Positions 13,294 to 25,689 of a stretch of DNA of 64,000 nucleotides are shown one piece after another. Below the pieces are notes generated by a model. It ran no database searches. It had not been told where the DNA came from and saw only the letters and a list, made by a program, of their open reading frames with translations. The first letter of the stretch is position 1, and every line of letters starts with the position of its first letter. Made by a program: the position numbers and the translations under genes. Origin of the DNA: Thamnaconus septentrionalis (Eukaryota > Chordata > Actinopteri > Tetraodontiformes > Monacanthidae); NCBI GenBank assembly GCA_009823395.1, contig CM020518.1:14700501-14764500 (forward strand), in the 5' to 3' direction.

Positions 13294-13295
<2 letters not shown>
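10255..13295. other. Intronic sequence without recognised gene
   Basis: Only short T runs (10999-11009, 11661-11675) and an A run (12241-12255) stand out. The interval 12440-12620, with ggctaattgcc-like and gggttattaacccc motifs, is a weak conserved-element candidate. A G-rich stretch lies at 13072-13135. Confidence 0.5.

Positions 13296-13299
<4 letters not shown>

Positions 13300-13328
<29 letters not shown>
13300..13328. repeat. (CA)n microsatellite
   Basis: About 14 CA units, preceded by a C-rich CCCACCC tract. Confidence 0.95.
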
Positions 13329-13329
<1 letters not shown>

Positions 13330-13330
<1 letters not shown>

Positions 13331-14695
13331 GCAAAGCCTCGAAAAGTCTTTTTTTCTTCTTCCAGTTATTCCAATACAGACAGGAAATTCCCCGTCGCAG
13401 ACCCCCAAGTGGTGTTTCATGGTAAGGGCTGTCAGATCGTGTGACGCAAGCAGTAGGTGAGTAATTGTGGGATTTACAGATATTAATTAGGACGCACAAG
13501 GAATGTCAGGCCACTGCGTCTCAGCTCTCCTCTGTTGATATATGAAGGAAGGCACAATATCAGCATCAACTCCTTTCCTCAAGCTAATTAGCCAAAACAA
13601 CACTGAATGCAAACCCTGTACTTGTCATTCAAGGTCTGCTGTTTAAAATGACGACTGGCAGGCATTTAATCACTTGACAGTTATGACATGAACTTTGCAA
13701 CTGGACAGGAATGCATCCGACAACCCCTGCAAAGCCCTGCTCCAAATAACATCATCAGCAGGATGTCAGCAGACAATCCGACTCATTTAATAATAGCGCC
13801 TGCATCTTTTTTGGAAGTCAGCTTTTAAATCCTGAAACATATTTGCCCTCTTCCCAGCACAAGGAGCACAAACACAGCTCCGATATTCCTCACCAATGCC
13901 GCCTGAGCTGAGGAGCAGGAGGTAGACAGTGGTTGCAATTCAAACAGCTTGTGTCCGGAGGGGTGGCTGTATTTCAGGAAGCCGAGGTTGCCGGTCCCAG
14001 TGCAATAAAGTGAGGTATCGGTCTCGGTCGATAAAGACGTCGACGGTTAATGAGTTAAAGTCACTAGAAGGCAACAGAGGGAAAGCCAAGCAAACTCAAT
14101 CAGAGCGGTCGGTCTTATTCAAACAGCAGCGCTACAAGAGCCAAGGAAGACGAGGTAATTGTGTATTTGCAAACTGTCAATAATAAACACTTAATGAGCG
14201 GCCGAGCTGGCTTACCGTCGGACAAAGGTAGCGTCGGGGTCGCAACAGGCTTCCATTGCTTCCATTTGTTTCATCGGGCGTGCAGCAAAAAGGGGGGCAA
14301 CATGAAAATTTCAAGGCGAACGGCGGCAGCTGTACAAACTGCGTTCGCCGCAAACGCCGCGATAGTCGCCCACATGAGAGCACGGGGCCCCACCTCCGCA
14401 CGACAGCGCTCTGTTTGCGTGTATTTCCTGTTCCGTCAGGTTTTATTAGCGATCTGCGCGTCCTCTCCGCTAGCTTGCGTGGCCCATCCCAGCATCCCTA
14501 TCTGTCAACAGTCGCAGACCACTAGTGCCAAAAATAGGCTGCAATTCAATCTGATGATGATAATAAATATATATCTGGCTTTTAATTCTCTCTTCTTCTT
14601 TTTTTTTGGTCTGATTTCACAACAAGCTGAGCTTAGTTAATCTGCCGTGGGCAGATAAAGTTGTACCGACGGAGAAGACGTGGCCTGTCGAGGTT
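13330..14695. other. Intronic sequence without recognised gene
   Basis: No coding exon or transposon was recognised. A CpG-containing part at 14200-14500 gives overlapping open frames on both strands without family resemblance. Confidence 0.5.
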
Positions 14696-14698
14696 CCA

Positions 14699-14718
14699 TG
14701 TGTGTGTGTGTGTGTGTG
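14699..14718. repeat. (TG)10 microsatellite
   Basis: Ten consecutive TG units. Confidence 0.93.
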
Positions 14719-14719
14719 G

Positions 14720-17700
14720 TTTATTTGGGAGGCAGGGGGTATTTAATGCCCTGCTGTCAGCCCCTGATAAATGAATCCGAGTGATATATCTCCATTGAAT
14801 CTGCCTTTATCGGGGGGGGTGAGGGGGAAGGAACCCGTTCAGCACCGCCATTAGCATTGCAATTCACGCGGCGGCTCCCAGGCTCCACAAACCAATTCCC
14901 AGGTTGCACTTGGCCAATTCAGGCCAGATTAGGCGAAATTAGGCTAGGCGGAGCCGTGAAAAGGCATCAACTGATCGCTGCCGCATTGAGATATCTCTGG
15001 CTTTCAACCCTCACCCAACCTCTGCAGCCCGTATCCCACTGTGGCCTTTTTGTTCAGTTCCTTATTTCTTCTCTTCTTTGAATTGTTTGAAGAACAAGGC
15101 CGATGTAAAGCTCATGGTTCGTACTGATCCGGCCCCTGCGGCAGTATCGGGCTTGTGGAGCTGCTCTAAATAAGCAACCTTGAATGAAACTGCTGAAAAT
15201 AATCTCGCACAACAAGCCCTCAGAAATAACCGTTTTCACTTCTTTGCAGTTCGGATCCCTGCATTTTTCTCCCCCTGCTCTGTTCCACAACAAGGAGAGA
15301 CGTCAGAAAGATGAAGAGAGGAACCTGCAGGCCACCACCACCACCACCACCATGTTTGCCTTCCTTAGAAAACAAGCCGACGCTTGTTCAGTTTGAATTC
15401 ATTTGTGTCAGGAGCAATGCACCAGAGACCTCACATGTGCAAGTGTGTCTATAGAAATATATTAAAAAAAAAAAAAAAAAACATGCAGGGCAGGTGAGCT
15501 GTTCCTGTTTTAATATGCAACTATTTCTGCTTCATCCTCTCCAGTCGACACTCTTCCTGTTTCTCTCACTGCATCTAAATTCGTGTTCATACAAATAATG
15601 CTCAATTTTAGAAAAAAAAAAAAATATTGTGAATGTAAGACCAGTCAGAGATTTGATACAATACGATGTAATTCTTATACAATTCACAAGAAGTGTTACA
15701 GCACTAAACGTTTTTTTTTTTTTTTTTTTTACCAATAACTAGTAAAATATGAAAGAAAAAATGCTTCTGTGAAGTTGAAAGAGCAATAAGGAGTCAATGA
15801 GTTTCCACCATGGGACAGGCAGAGGAGCCTGCAAGGTTAAGAATTTCCTTTCGACAGCGACGGGGGCAAACACGGAGCAGCAGAGGCCAGAGGTTTATAA
15901 ATAGCGAGTCCTCCTCCCAAGGCAGGAAGTAACATCCTGTTTAGCTCCCTGCGCAAGTTAAATAATCCCAAAAGAATGGCAAAACAAGCAGCCACCAAAA
16001 CACCTCCCTTTGGGCCGTTTCCTCTGGGGCACTTCTCCGACGGCAGGAGCCGTTTCACTTTTTTTTTTCCACCGACGAGCGGCCGTTTTCGCAGCGAGGT
16101 CGGCCGCTCGTCTGGGCTTTTTGGATGAGGTGCCGTCATTAAGGCCAGGAACCCGGTGGGACACGGATGGGGTGTGAGGGAGGGATGGAGGAGAGGCCGA
16201 CGGGGGAGGTGTGATGCAAACGTGGGATGTGTGCCGTCTCTTCTGCTCTAGTCACGGTCACCCAGTCACGTGCGTGAACCGTCCTCACCTCCGTTTGGCC
16301 CTGCACACCCGCCCTCGTTAGCGGTACCTCTTCAGAGCCTGTGAGTGTGCCGATGCTGATAGCGCAGGTCCCCCCACCCCCGACCCCTGGAGCAGGCAGC
16401 ACTGGCGCTGATGAATGAAGCCATCCGAGGTTAACACAATTCTCTTTTTGATCATAATTTCAGCAGATGATGTATTTTTTTATTTTGGGGGGGTAGGAAA
16501 TAGGAAACAATTTGCTGCATTCGCATTTATAAAGAGGGGGGAAAAAAAAGTAATTTTAAACTTTAGATGGATTTGCACGATTACTTGAAGCCTGAGCTGC
16601 ATGTTTTAAAAGGAAAAAAAAAGCAAAAGCAAGGTCTCATTTGTATTTTTTGCTTTCATTATACCTTGCCGGCGCGTCGAGCCTGCCTGTTCGAACTGCA
16701 AATGGAGGTGTTTAATATTAGAACTCCTCACTTGTGCCATTTCTCTCGCAGCCCTGTTCCTGTTATTGCAGGCCAGACATGTTTCATATCAATGCTAAAC
16801 GACTTCTCATCTCTGGAAGGTTCTCACTTTTTCATAAACCGCAATCAGGCTGCCGTGTGCTCAGCGAGGGGAAAGACAAAAGAGCCCCGCACACTCTGCA
16901 GTGCTTGGAAATGATCATGATTTGTGTTTAAGCGAAAATGTAAGAATCATCCATTAAAGATAAAGCTATGTGGCCTAGATCGTCTCTTGTCGACACGTTG
17001 ACACGTTGCAGGAAGCAGAGGAGGGGAAAACAGTGGCGGGCAACACTTTCAAGATGTAAAAAATAAATATAAAAATGAGAGAAGCTCAAATCAGTTCACG
17101 TCCCTAAGGCCACATGCTGCAAATCTCATTACTTTGGCTCTGCATTGCCGAAAAACATAAAGCTGAATAACCACTGCAGTTCACATCAAAGTGCTGAGCA
17201 ACAGCACCGTGTCCGAGGCCGCTGCCAGCAGAAATTACAACGCTCGGCAGATCTGCAGCGCAAGTCTGCAAGAATCTTGCTTTCATTTTTGTTAACTTAC
17301 TTGCTGAGTTCGAACACACAATGGATCAACTTAAGCTTACAGTTGTTTAGGAAAGAAAATGAAAAAATGACCAAAAAAAACCTGTAAGGAAACACAATTA
17401 AATTAAGTTGTTACAAATGTGTGTAGTGTTAAAGCTAAGCTTCCTCTTTCTTAAATCTTTGCGGAAACAAATCTTGAGGACTTAAAAGTGAAGGAAAACG
17501 TTCATCTCCCAGTAGGGAGTAGGAATTCCAAGCAGGAAGACTTATTGAATTCTGGAAGTGCACGTTGCAAGGTGAAATAGCTCTGCCTGTTCTAATGCAC
17601 GTCCGCCAGTGTCAACGAACAGGCCTCGATTGATTGATTGGTTGACTGATTGATAGATTGACAATTCCTGGCCCTCCTAAACGTGACAACACAAAGCGAC

Positions 17701-19120
17701 CAAGCAAATCTCTGGCTGCGTGCACCGCGTTTCGGCCCGGCCCCTCCCAACAACCTCCACCAGGCCGCCTGCTTCTCCCCCCTTTAAGATTCATTGGGTC
17801 CATACATTGGAGAAAAAGAAAGCATCCGTTTACGATTTCTTTATGTGCGCTAGGTTGGGTTTATAAGGCGTGACAATACAGGCCCGCCTCGGCTCTTGTG
17901 TTCGGGACACCCGGGGAGCGGGATCAATGCCGGGATCTCTGACAATGGCCAAGAGAGGAAACAAGTGTTGGCCCTGCCAGAACTGCCTGCACCGGAAGGA
18001 TGTTTTTTTTCTTACATTACACAACCAAAAACAGGGGGGAAAAAACTAATATTGGAGTTTGTGGGAAAATAAATGCGTGTAGCGTGGAATGAGCTGCAAG
18101 GAGCATTCTGAGAACAAGAGCAAAAATTGGAAAGGCCAGGAGGAGTGTGCGTGATATATTAAACTGCCAGCAGAGCAGCGTGGCACAGCTGATTGTTTTC
18201 TTCTTTCGAGGTTGGGAGAGAGCAAAAAAAAAAAAAGCATTTGTGTGAGACGTTGCTTTAAGGGAAGCTCAGCGCGGGGCGCTTCGGTTCGCCTTCCGAG
18301 CGCTCCGGCGATCAGGTGGCGAGAGAGTCGGCCTCCGTTGCAGGCCATCACTGATAGCCGGCGCTAACCCATCCTGAACAGTGGCGTGTCTGTGCGGCAA
18401 ACGCTCCCGTGTCAGACCAATGCTCGCATGCACGCATGTGTCCGCACAATGTTGGAAGCCGCACGCACAACGGTCACACTGTTTTAGTCAGGGTGGAAAC
18501 ATTCTGGACTTGGAGGCAGAGGGGAGGAGGGGGGGGTTAACCGCGCCAGTCGTCTAACAGAGTCCTCACTGTGTGTGTGAAAGCTCCTTGTGAGCGACCG
18601 GCTCGGCCCGGAAACGCTCGGCGTGGCAGGTTGTGGGCCAGGCTGCTGCTTCACTTCCAGGCGCTGGCCTCCCTCCTGGATGAAGATCGGAAGCGGGAAA
18701 AAGCGGCTGCGGATTAACTCCGCGCCGGTGGACGTGCCATGGAGAGCGCAGGCTCAGAACAGAATAACGGCTCTGCATAATTCAGACTGGTGCGTGTTTC
18801 ACCCCTCGGAGCGACGTTGAGCGCGGCGCAAACTGCTTCCAGTTCTGAGAGTCAACTGTTTAAATTGCTTTCAAGTAAGTTTGAACGAGTCGCTTTGAAC
18901 GACTGCAAAAAAAAAAATAAGCGGCGTTCTAAAGACTGAGCGCTCATTAGAAGAAATTAGAAAATTAGCTGAGCAACTTTCTTTTTTTTTTTCTCCGACC
19001 TTCATTATCTGCATCTGTAGAACTGAAAAAGGCGGGATTTTATAAATCAGACAGCATTTTTTCTTGTTTTTCGTTTTCTCCTGCATTACGAAAAACAGAA
19101 ACCGCTTCCTGCCACACTGA
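14720..19120. other. Intronic sequence without recognised gene
   Basis: It contains an 18-nt poly-A at 15464-15481, a poly-T of about 21 nt ending at 15731, a (CAC)n tract at about 15337-15352, a (GATT)n-like tract at 17627-17660 and a 12-bp-arm hairpin at 16.08 kb (separate entry). No protein-like frame was seen. Moderately CpG-rich stretches occur at 16.0-16.4 and 18.2-18.8 kb. Confidence 0.5.
16074..16112. repeat. Inverted repeat, 12-bp perfect arms
   Basis: gacgagcggccg (16074-16085) and its exact complement cggccgctcgtc (16101-16112) flank a 15-nt loop. Confidence 0.93.
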
Positions 19121-19132
19121 GAAACACACACG

Positions 19133-19134
<2 letters not shown>

Positions 19135-19167
<33 letters not shown>
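19135..19167. repeat. (CA)n microsatellite
   Basis: About 16 CA units, preceded by interrupted CGCACG units. Confidence 0.95.
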
Positions 19168-19169
<2 letters not shown>

Positions 19170-19800
19170 TAGACTCCAGCTCTGTCCGGGTGAAGCTGAC
19201 GGAGCTTTATTGATTGCCTTTTGTGCCAGACACGCTCTGTCCATAAGCCCTCTTTTCCTCCCAGCCATTGTCTGCAGCAAGACCTCCCCCTCCCGCCTCA
19301 CCCCACCCCTCCCCTCGCGTTCATCACAAGGGCTGCCCAGATGCCCGGCTGAGTCAGCGTCATCCTGCGTTCTCTCCGCCTCGTTTTCATCTTCGTTACG
19401 GGCACGGAAATCTTTTCTATCCGTCGTCCAAACGCCTTATTCCATTCTTAGGCAATTAGCCGCCTTCTCCCCTCCCAGTCAGGGTCCCTTTCCTTTTCCA
19501 ACCCCCCCCCCAATTCACCTCCAAACCCACGACTTTGTTCTCGTCCGACGGGCTTTGTCCTGCCAGGCCACTTCACCTTTGCCCGGCTGTGTTTTTTTGT
19601 CTGGGTGTCGGGCCGCTCTACCCCGTGCCTCAGCTGGTGTCCTTTCATTCACGTCTTTATCTCGCACGGACAGACACCTTCGCTTCTCAAGGGTTTCAGA
19701 GAAAAAAACCCGAAGGTGAAGGCGAAATAAAGAAGCCGATTCTATTCTCTTTTTCTAAACGGAACATAATAAACGGCGGCAACAGGATGTTTTAGTTTAT
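19170..19800. other. Intronic pyrimidine-rich block
   Basis: C/T-rich plus strand with a long open frame (19210-19719) that is rich in Ser, Pro, Leu and Arg and has no domain-like pattern. It contains an AP-1-like tgagtca near 19351. Confidence 0.45.
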
Positions 19801-19802
19801 TA

Positions 19803-20148
19803 TGTGCACTACCAGTCAAAAGTTTTTTCTCTCATTGTCATGACTATTGACATTCCAGTTTCTCACTGAAGGCATCAAAATGACGTATGAACACACACTG
19901 AATAATGTAGGAAACAATGAATGCGTAAAATAACATTAACATTAACGTTAACATTAATAACACATTTTATATTTAAATTCTTCAAACAAGCCACCTTAGA
20001 GTTAACGTGTTTTTCTTTGCTGCATAATTACATATATCTTCATATATGTTTGAAGTCTTCAGTATCTATCAGCAGTGTAGAAAGTTGTGAAGATAAAAAA
20101 AAAAAAAATGCATGAGAAGGTGTGTCCAAACCTTTGACTGGTCGTGTA
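19803..20148. mobile_element. Tc1/mariner-type non-autonomous element
   Basis: The ends are inverted: accagtcaaaagttt on the left and aaacctttgactggt on the right, flanked by TA (19801-19802 and 20149-20150). The inner right part (gaagtcttcagtatctatca, then gtgtagaaagttgtgaagat) is the wording I recall from common fish Tc1-derived miniature elements. No transposase frame remains. A small internal (ATTAAC)n cluster lies at about 19930-19960. Confidence 0.8.
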
Positions 20149-20456
20149 TATTTTTTCATTATTCAGTTTCCAACCACTACCTAAAAGCTCTTCCTCTCAC
20201 TTCCACTGGCCTCTGCTTGCCTCCAGCCCTCGGGGCAATCCTCCGGAAGCAAACTCATCACCCCCCCCACCCCACCCGACTTCGCCGCAGCGCTCTAACC
20301 CAGGCCCCGTCTCCCTCCGCCTCTTTGTCAATCTTTCAGCCAATCCCCATAATGCAGTCCTTGGCAGGTGGCTGCTGGATGTGCTTGGACGTCCGGAGCA
20401 GTGGGTCTGGGTGCGGGCGGGGGTGGGGTTGGGGGCAACAGAGCTAGCTCCCGCCA

Positions 20457-20482
20457 CTCTCTCTCTCTCTCTCTCTCTCTCT
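20457..20482. repeat. (CT)13 microsatellite
   Basis: Thirteen consecutive CT units on the plus strand. Confidence 0.95.
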
Positions 20483-20484
20483 GC

Positions 20485-21425
20485 TGGTAATTGCAGGCGA
20501 GGCAGATGCAGCCCAGCACGCCCGGGTGGGGGGTGAAGGCACGCGGAAAATCAGACGCGCACGTGGCCTGGAAGCAGAAATTACTGCAGACTGGAGACTG
20601 CGCGTCTGAGTCAGAAAATACCATAAATGACACCTTTGCTGCATCCTTAATGCGATCATCATTATTGCCCACGGTGGCCAATCTTTTTATGGAGAAACTC
20701 CGCGAGGTGATCTCCAGAGCACGGCACCATAAACACTTATTATATTGAAACTTTTTGCTCAGTCTAGTCTGCACATATTTGTTTTGGGACTGCTTTGAAA
20801 GCCTTTTTTTCAGAAGAGCTCAGAGTCTCCGGTAGACAGAATTCAGTCCTTGTTGATGCAGTCAGGCACACATTTTTTGGGGAGCTCACCTACTTTGTAT
20901 TTAATCCACACAAGTACGTGGACTGGGTGAAAGAATAGTGAATGGAGAAAAATCTTGGGGCTGGAGCGGTTGTCGAGCAGAAAAAAGAAAAAGAAAAACA
21001 AATAATTTACTGTCAGGGTTTAATTTGACTGCAGAGGAATTCTAAAGACCTGAATGTTTTGTTTTTTGGGGTTTTTCCATTGTGTTTGAGGTAGGGAGAG
21101 GCAGGGAGGGACTGAGAGAGAGATAATGATGCAAGAACTGAAAATCGAATTTGATGGGTGAGCAACCGCGCATATTTTAAAATAAACAAATTCACAAATC
21201 GATCAAAGTTTACTGTGTTCACAAAGAATTTTGCTCAAAATTATTGATTGTGCACGCTAATTATTTTTCAAATCCCTCCAAAAGTCAGTTGCCTATTTGA
21301 CAACCAGTCGATGGAGCAGTTTCAAGGACTCTGCAACAAATCCACATTTTCCAACAGCAGTTTGCTGCTTAAAGTGGGAGCTATCTGGCTGTGGCTTCTC
21401 TCCCGCTCACACCGAGGTTAATCGC
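20485..21425. other. Intronic sequence without recognised gene
   Basis: No coding or transposon signal was found. The first 200 bases are non-repetitive, with tgagtcag and a cacggtggccaatc motif. Confidence 0.5.
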
Positions 21426-21429
21426 GGCG

Positions 21430-22150
21430 ACTACCTGCTACGAGGCACCTGCAGGGAAAAATAAATAGATGGGAGAAACGGACGAGGGCATCGGTCCAGT
21501 GAGCGCGCAGCGGGCGGCGTTTATAACACCTGGCAGAGATCTCCGGCCGTGCACGGCGAGGAGTCTGGCTGCACGCCTTTTAATCGGCCGGATCGAATTA
21601 GAACGGCGCCGCTGTCGGGTGGAAATAAACCCAGCGAAGAGCGGCGACGACACATCAAACGTGCGGGAGATGAAGACGTGCGTCCTCGAAAGTGTGCCGC
21701 TGCCGGATTAGAGAGGAAGGCGCTAAATGCGGCAGATGGTAAAGAGGGCGAATTCAAAGAATCGATAAAAGGCACGAGCGGGCCGGGAGAAATTGCCAAT
21801 AAGGGTTTATCGCCATCGGAGTCGACCGAGGTGCTTCCGCAGTCCGCCACGCCATAATAAGGAGACCGTGTCGTCCATTTAGTCTCATTTTCAATTTACG
21901 GCCCTTTTGATCGGAGGCTTCGGCTGCGACCGAGACTGGTGGGCAGGTGAGCAGGAGCGCGTTTCATCTGGCGAAGAGCCAGACCAAATAAAAAGCAATG
22001 ACAAACTTAACGAGCGAAAGCGGACGACGCAGGCCGAGCTCTCGTCGAGTCAAGTGGTTCCCGCCGCCACGGCCAAGCGCGCCTCTCGCTGTAAAAGCAC
22101 GGGCGACTGACGTCACGTGCACGGCCGCGGAATGCCGTTGAGCGTTTAAC
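21430..22150. promoter_or_regulatory. CpG-rich intronic block with composite CRE/E-box; candidate enhancer or alternative promoter
   Basis: CpG dinucleotides are dense relative to flanking intron. Near the right end, TGACGTCA (22108-22115) overlaps CACGTG (22114-22119), forming a palindromic CRE fused to an E-box. Non-repetitive segments such as attgccaataagggtttatc (around 21792) look like conserved enhancer text. An open frame at 21549-21857 (plus) reaches 102 codons, but I recognise no family in it. No TATA box or clear first exon with a donor was found, so promoter activity is unproven. Confidence 0.35.
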
Positions 22151-22339
22151 GTCTGGAACGTTTTTGATGGTCCAGCGAAGTTCAGCCCAGGCTGCATCCT
22201 GTTTGTTTTTGTCATTGTCTCCCTTTTGCCTTCAGCTTTGATCATTCTGTTAATGATGAGCAAAAGGTCATAGGTCAGGACCAGCCTTCCTTTTTTTTTT
22301 CCCAGTGCCAGTGAAGTGGTCGAGGCAAGGGGAGGAAGT

Positions 22340-22437
22340 TGGCGGCCATTGGTGGCCTTTCCTCACCCGCACTTTGGGTTGCTTTTTCCGTGCATGAAAA
22401 GTGCGATATAAATAAAGTTTGAATTTGAATTTGAAGT
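22340..22437 (+). mobile_element. Retroposon 3'-tail relic
   Basis: The end reads cactttgggttgctttttc, aaaagtgcgatataaataaa and then a (TTTGAAT)n-like tail. It resembles the 3' ends of common fish SINE/LINE copies. The body is too short to classify. Confidence 0.5.
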
Positions 22438-22439
22438 CA

Positions 22440-23500
22440 GTTTCTCATGCCTGCCGGCGAAACAGAAGTGAAAATATTCTCTGACATCAGTCATCAACAG
22501 CATCAATCGTAACACTGACTGCATTGTGGAGTAACAGAGTCCTCCTATTGGAGTCATAATTAAACACGTTTTGTAAGATTTGGTGTAATCTGTTGATCAT
22601 GATTCGTTTATTCACACAAACATCAATCTACAGTGGAAATCTCCCATTATGGAGCCATTAGCTAAAGCGCCGAGCGAGGCGCGCGTTCGAATCCTGCGCC
22701 GCTAGCGCGATTCACGAGCCGCGCAGCTCCCGCCTGCCATTCAGCTCGCGCGCCATGCTGAAAAGACGGACGAGGGCGGACTCTCTCTCTCTCTTCGGCG
22801 GTATTTCCCTCTTTTTTTTTTTTTTTTTCACGCCGGCGATCCCTCGGAGAGTGTACCTGTCCATCACAGCCGCCGAGCCCGCGGGGCCTCCGAGGGAGGA
22901 ATCAAGGAAGGAGAAATAATGAGAGCTTGCAGCGGCTGCGAGGAATCCAGACACTCCCACTCAGTAGGAAAAAAAAAGAAAGAGGGGGGGAGGGTGCCGG
23001 GGGCGGGGGGGGCTTAAAAAAAAGGTAGTATTTCTGCAAAGACGACACCCCCGATGAGAGAGACACACCCTCCGGTGACCACGGTCTGGCAGTGCAGGGG
23101 AGGAGGTCGTGATCACACTCCCCAGCAGCCTTCCGGGCACTTTGCTGCGGAAAATGACAACAGTGCCGAGAGAACTTCAAAGAGCAGGGCTGAGCGCAGA
23201 GCTTCGGTCAAATCCCATAGTTTCCCTCCATTGTTGTCTGGCAGCACGTGCCAGCACACAAAGGGGCTTAATTATTGCTACAATAAGACTCTGACTGTGC
23301 CGGGTTTTAAAAGTCGGACTTTTTCACTTTCTGCGCTGCTCTATTGTCCGGCGGATTTAAATTAGTGGGTACAATGTTGTGGGATGGTGCCACAGCGGTA
23401 TTGCCACTATTGGAATTATCATACAATAATATATATTCTCAAAAAATATATATTTTCAATGTTGTGTGGGTGAGAGACAGTGGCGCAGAGGAATTAAAAT
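22440..23500. other. Intronic, partly CpG-rich sequence
   Basis: A GC-rich stretch at 22650-22920 includes a 20-nt-class T run and a tRNA-like gttcgaatcc that does not extend to a full tRNA. The tract at 22970-23010 is purine-rich with long G runs. No gene was recognised. Confidence 0.5.
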
Positions 23501-23504
23501 CTTG

Positions 23505-23825
23505 AGCTTCTCGTTGTCAGGAATCAGGATGGATGGGATCAGGGTTTGAGGACATCAGAGGGACGGCAGCGCGCGTTTGATGTTTTGGAGATAAAGCCAG
23601 AGAGGCCAGACTGAGATGGTTTTGGAGGGACAAGTGGATAAATCGGGTAGGAAGGAGGCCGAGGTGAGAACTGGCAGGCGGGAAGAACAGAGAGCTTTTA
23701 ATGGACACAGTGAAAGAAGACGTGGTGAAGTTAGCCTGTGAGGGAAGAGAGGGCGCGGAGAGGAGGCCGAGATCGAGGCAGATGATTGGCTGTGGCGACC
23801 TATGAGGGGAAACAGTAGGAAGCAA
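23505..23825 (+). mobile_element. Truncated non-LTR retrotransposon (LINE), reverse-transcriptase C-terminal end
   Basis: Plus-strand translation gives KAREARLRWFW and later, in another frame, RQMIGCGDL. These correspond to the recalled fish LINE motifs KAREARLRWFGHVQRR and RWRQMIGCGDP at the end of the reverse transcriptase polyprotein. Frameshifts and stops interrupt it, so it is a dead 5'-truncated copy. The same family occurs in the opposite orientation near 55.6-55.96 kb. Confidence 0.7.
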
Positions 23826-23829
23826 ACAC

Positions 23830-25685
23830 TGCGTGGAAGTGCTGCGATCCAGAGTTGTCGCCGCGCGCCTCCAAATTTGTCTGAATTTTGACTCTAATCT
23901 GCTTACGCTGAACAGGACCAACCCATGCGAGTCTAACCGCAGAGCAGGTGGGTGGAGAACAGCTGGGGGGAATCCAGATGGCGCTGACGTTTCTTTTTTT
24001 CTTTTTTACTTTTTTTTTACACACATTTCGGGTCAACTGCACTCGGATCCGTCACGCAAACTGGAGAGGCAAATGTTCCATCGCGACTTCTCTGCCGCTT
24101 CCGAGGACTCAGAAACCACCACACGCCGTCGGGTCGGCATCCTGGACTGCGCAGGCGCTGCTCGGCAAAAAAACCACCTGTTTCTACGGGAGTTAGGGCA
24201 GCAGGCGGCGGGGGCTAATGAGGTGGCGGGAGCCCAGCGTGGAAGGGGGCGAAGGAAGGGGGTCCAGGCCCAGGAAAGGCGGAGGAAGTCGCCATTTATA
24301 ATTCATGCCGGGGGAATTATCATCAGCGCCGTGGCATTTGAGATAAATAATAGATTACGGCTCGGGAAGCTTTATGTAAAAAAAAAAAAAAAAAAAAAAC
24401 GTACAGAGGCAGGGGTCCTGACGGGTGGCGAGGGGGATGAGCCGCCGCAAAAACGATCCGCTTAGGAAAGAGTTTGTCAGAGAAAATCATGAAGATAACT
24501 CTCTCAGAGGGAGCGACGCGGGGAGAATCCGGGATACAAATAAACCAGGGTTACTTGACGCGTCGTTACAGCACTTAGCAAATGTGCTAATATCACTTGG
24601 CATTCAAACAGATCGGCTGTATAAAAAACAGAAAAAAATACATTAGGTTAACATGTTCTCCTAGGCCAGGTAATCACGACCGTAACAATCACGGAAGTTG
24701 TAAATCATTACATCATCAGTTATTCATTGAGTGAGCAAACAGTGAGTCATGACAAATTAATTTTAAACCATGCAATAACCGCATCCTCGAGCAAAATAGA
24801 AGTCAGGTTTAAACTGCAGCAAAAAAAAAAAAAAAAAAATGTATTCAAATCTAACTACTTAATTGAATCCCACAAATCAACTGTGAATATGGCTCTTCAT
24901 TCTGGCATTGCTGTCTCAGAAGCTTGAAGCGTGAACCTTGTTTGCCGTCAAGCACGACAGCCATGTAAGTCCATTTAAAAAAGGACGTGTGAAAAAAAAA
25001 GGCTTTGAAAAGGTTCATATTCCTCGCGTGCCCAAAAACATTCCCTTTGAGTGGCTGAGCCGAGGGCCAGGCCGCCGCCTCCTGACCGAGGTCGCAGCCG
25101 GCGTCGGTAAATAGCGTTCAGGCGAGCCAGCAGTTTGCAGAGGCACACTCCAGATGTTGGCGGCGGGGTGTGGAGCCTAAGCAACTAGTTATTTTTAGAA
25201 AAAAAGAAAAAAAAAAAGCAGCGCAGGAAGGAAATGAAAGGAGCAGGGTTCAGCGCGCCGGGGAGATCCGGGTAATCAAACACTGCTAACCAATGGCAAT
25301 CACGTCCCCGGCACAATGGCGCGGAGGAGGGCCGACCCTGCCGCTGGCCACAGTCTTATCGTGGGAGCGCACTTGCGCGGGGAGTAGGGGTGTGAGACGA
25401 ATGAGCGGGTGGGGGAGAGAGACGAGGGCACGGGAGGGAGGAGATGGATGAGGCCAGAGAGGAGCAGAGAAGGGCCGCAGAGAATGGGGAGCAGCTGGTA
25501 GGAATGAAATCAGCGCGCTGGTGTGTATCCTTCAAAGAACAACTGTGTGCCGGTGTCACGTCCGGGGTGTTTTGTCCAGTGATGACTGACCGCACTGAGG
25601 TGGAAACAGTATCACGTGTTGCTTATTTATGAGTTGAATGTAACAAAATATGGGGAAAATCAGATGTGAAAAGACAGCAGAAAGG
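23830..25685. other. Intronic sequence without recognised gene
   Basis: It holds a 22-nt poly-A (24378-24399), another poly-A near 24821-24838 and G-rich stretches. The open frame at 23833-24465 owes its length to low-complexity runs. The stretch 24285-24380 (tttataattcatgc, gggaattatcatcag, gataaataatagatta) is a good visual match for a conserved developmental enhancer core. Confidence 0.45.
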
Positions 25686-25689
25686 TTGA

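Noticed and set aside
19210..19719. 169-codon plus-strand open frame
   Set aside because: A pyrimidine-rich strand gives Ser/Pro/Leu-rich translation with no motif and no sign of splicing.
22650..22705. tRNA-like segment with gttcgaatcc B-box
   Set aside because: A cloverleaf could not be built. The T-stem has mismatches, and acceptor and anticodon stems are not evident. At most it is a retroposon fragment.
23833..24465. 210-codon plus-strand open frame
   Set aside because: Its length depends on T-rich and A-rich low-complexity runs (poly-Phe and poly-Lys). It also overlaps a likely conserved non-coding stretch.
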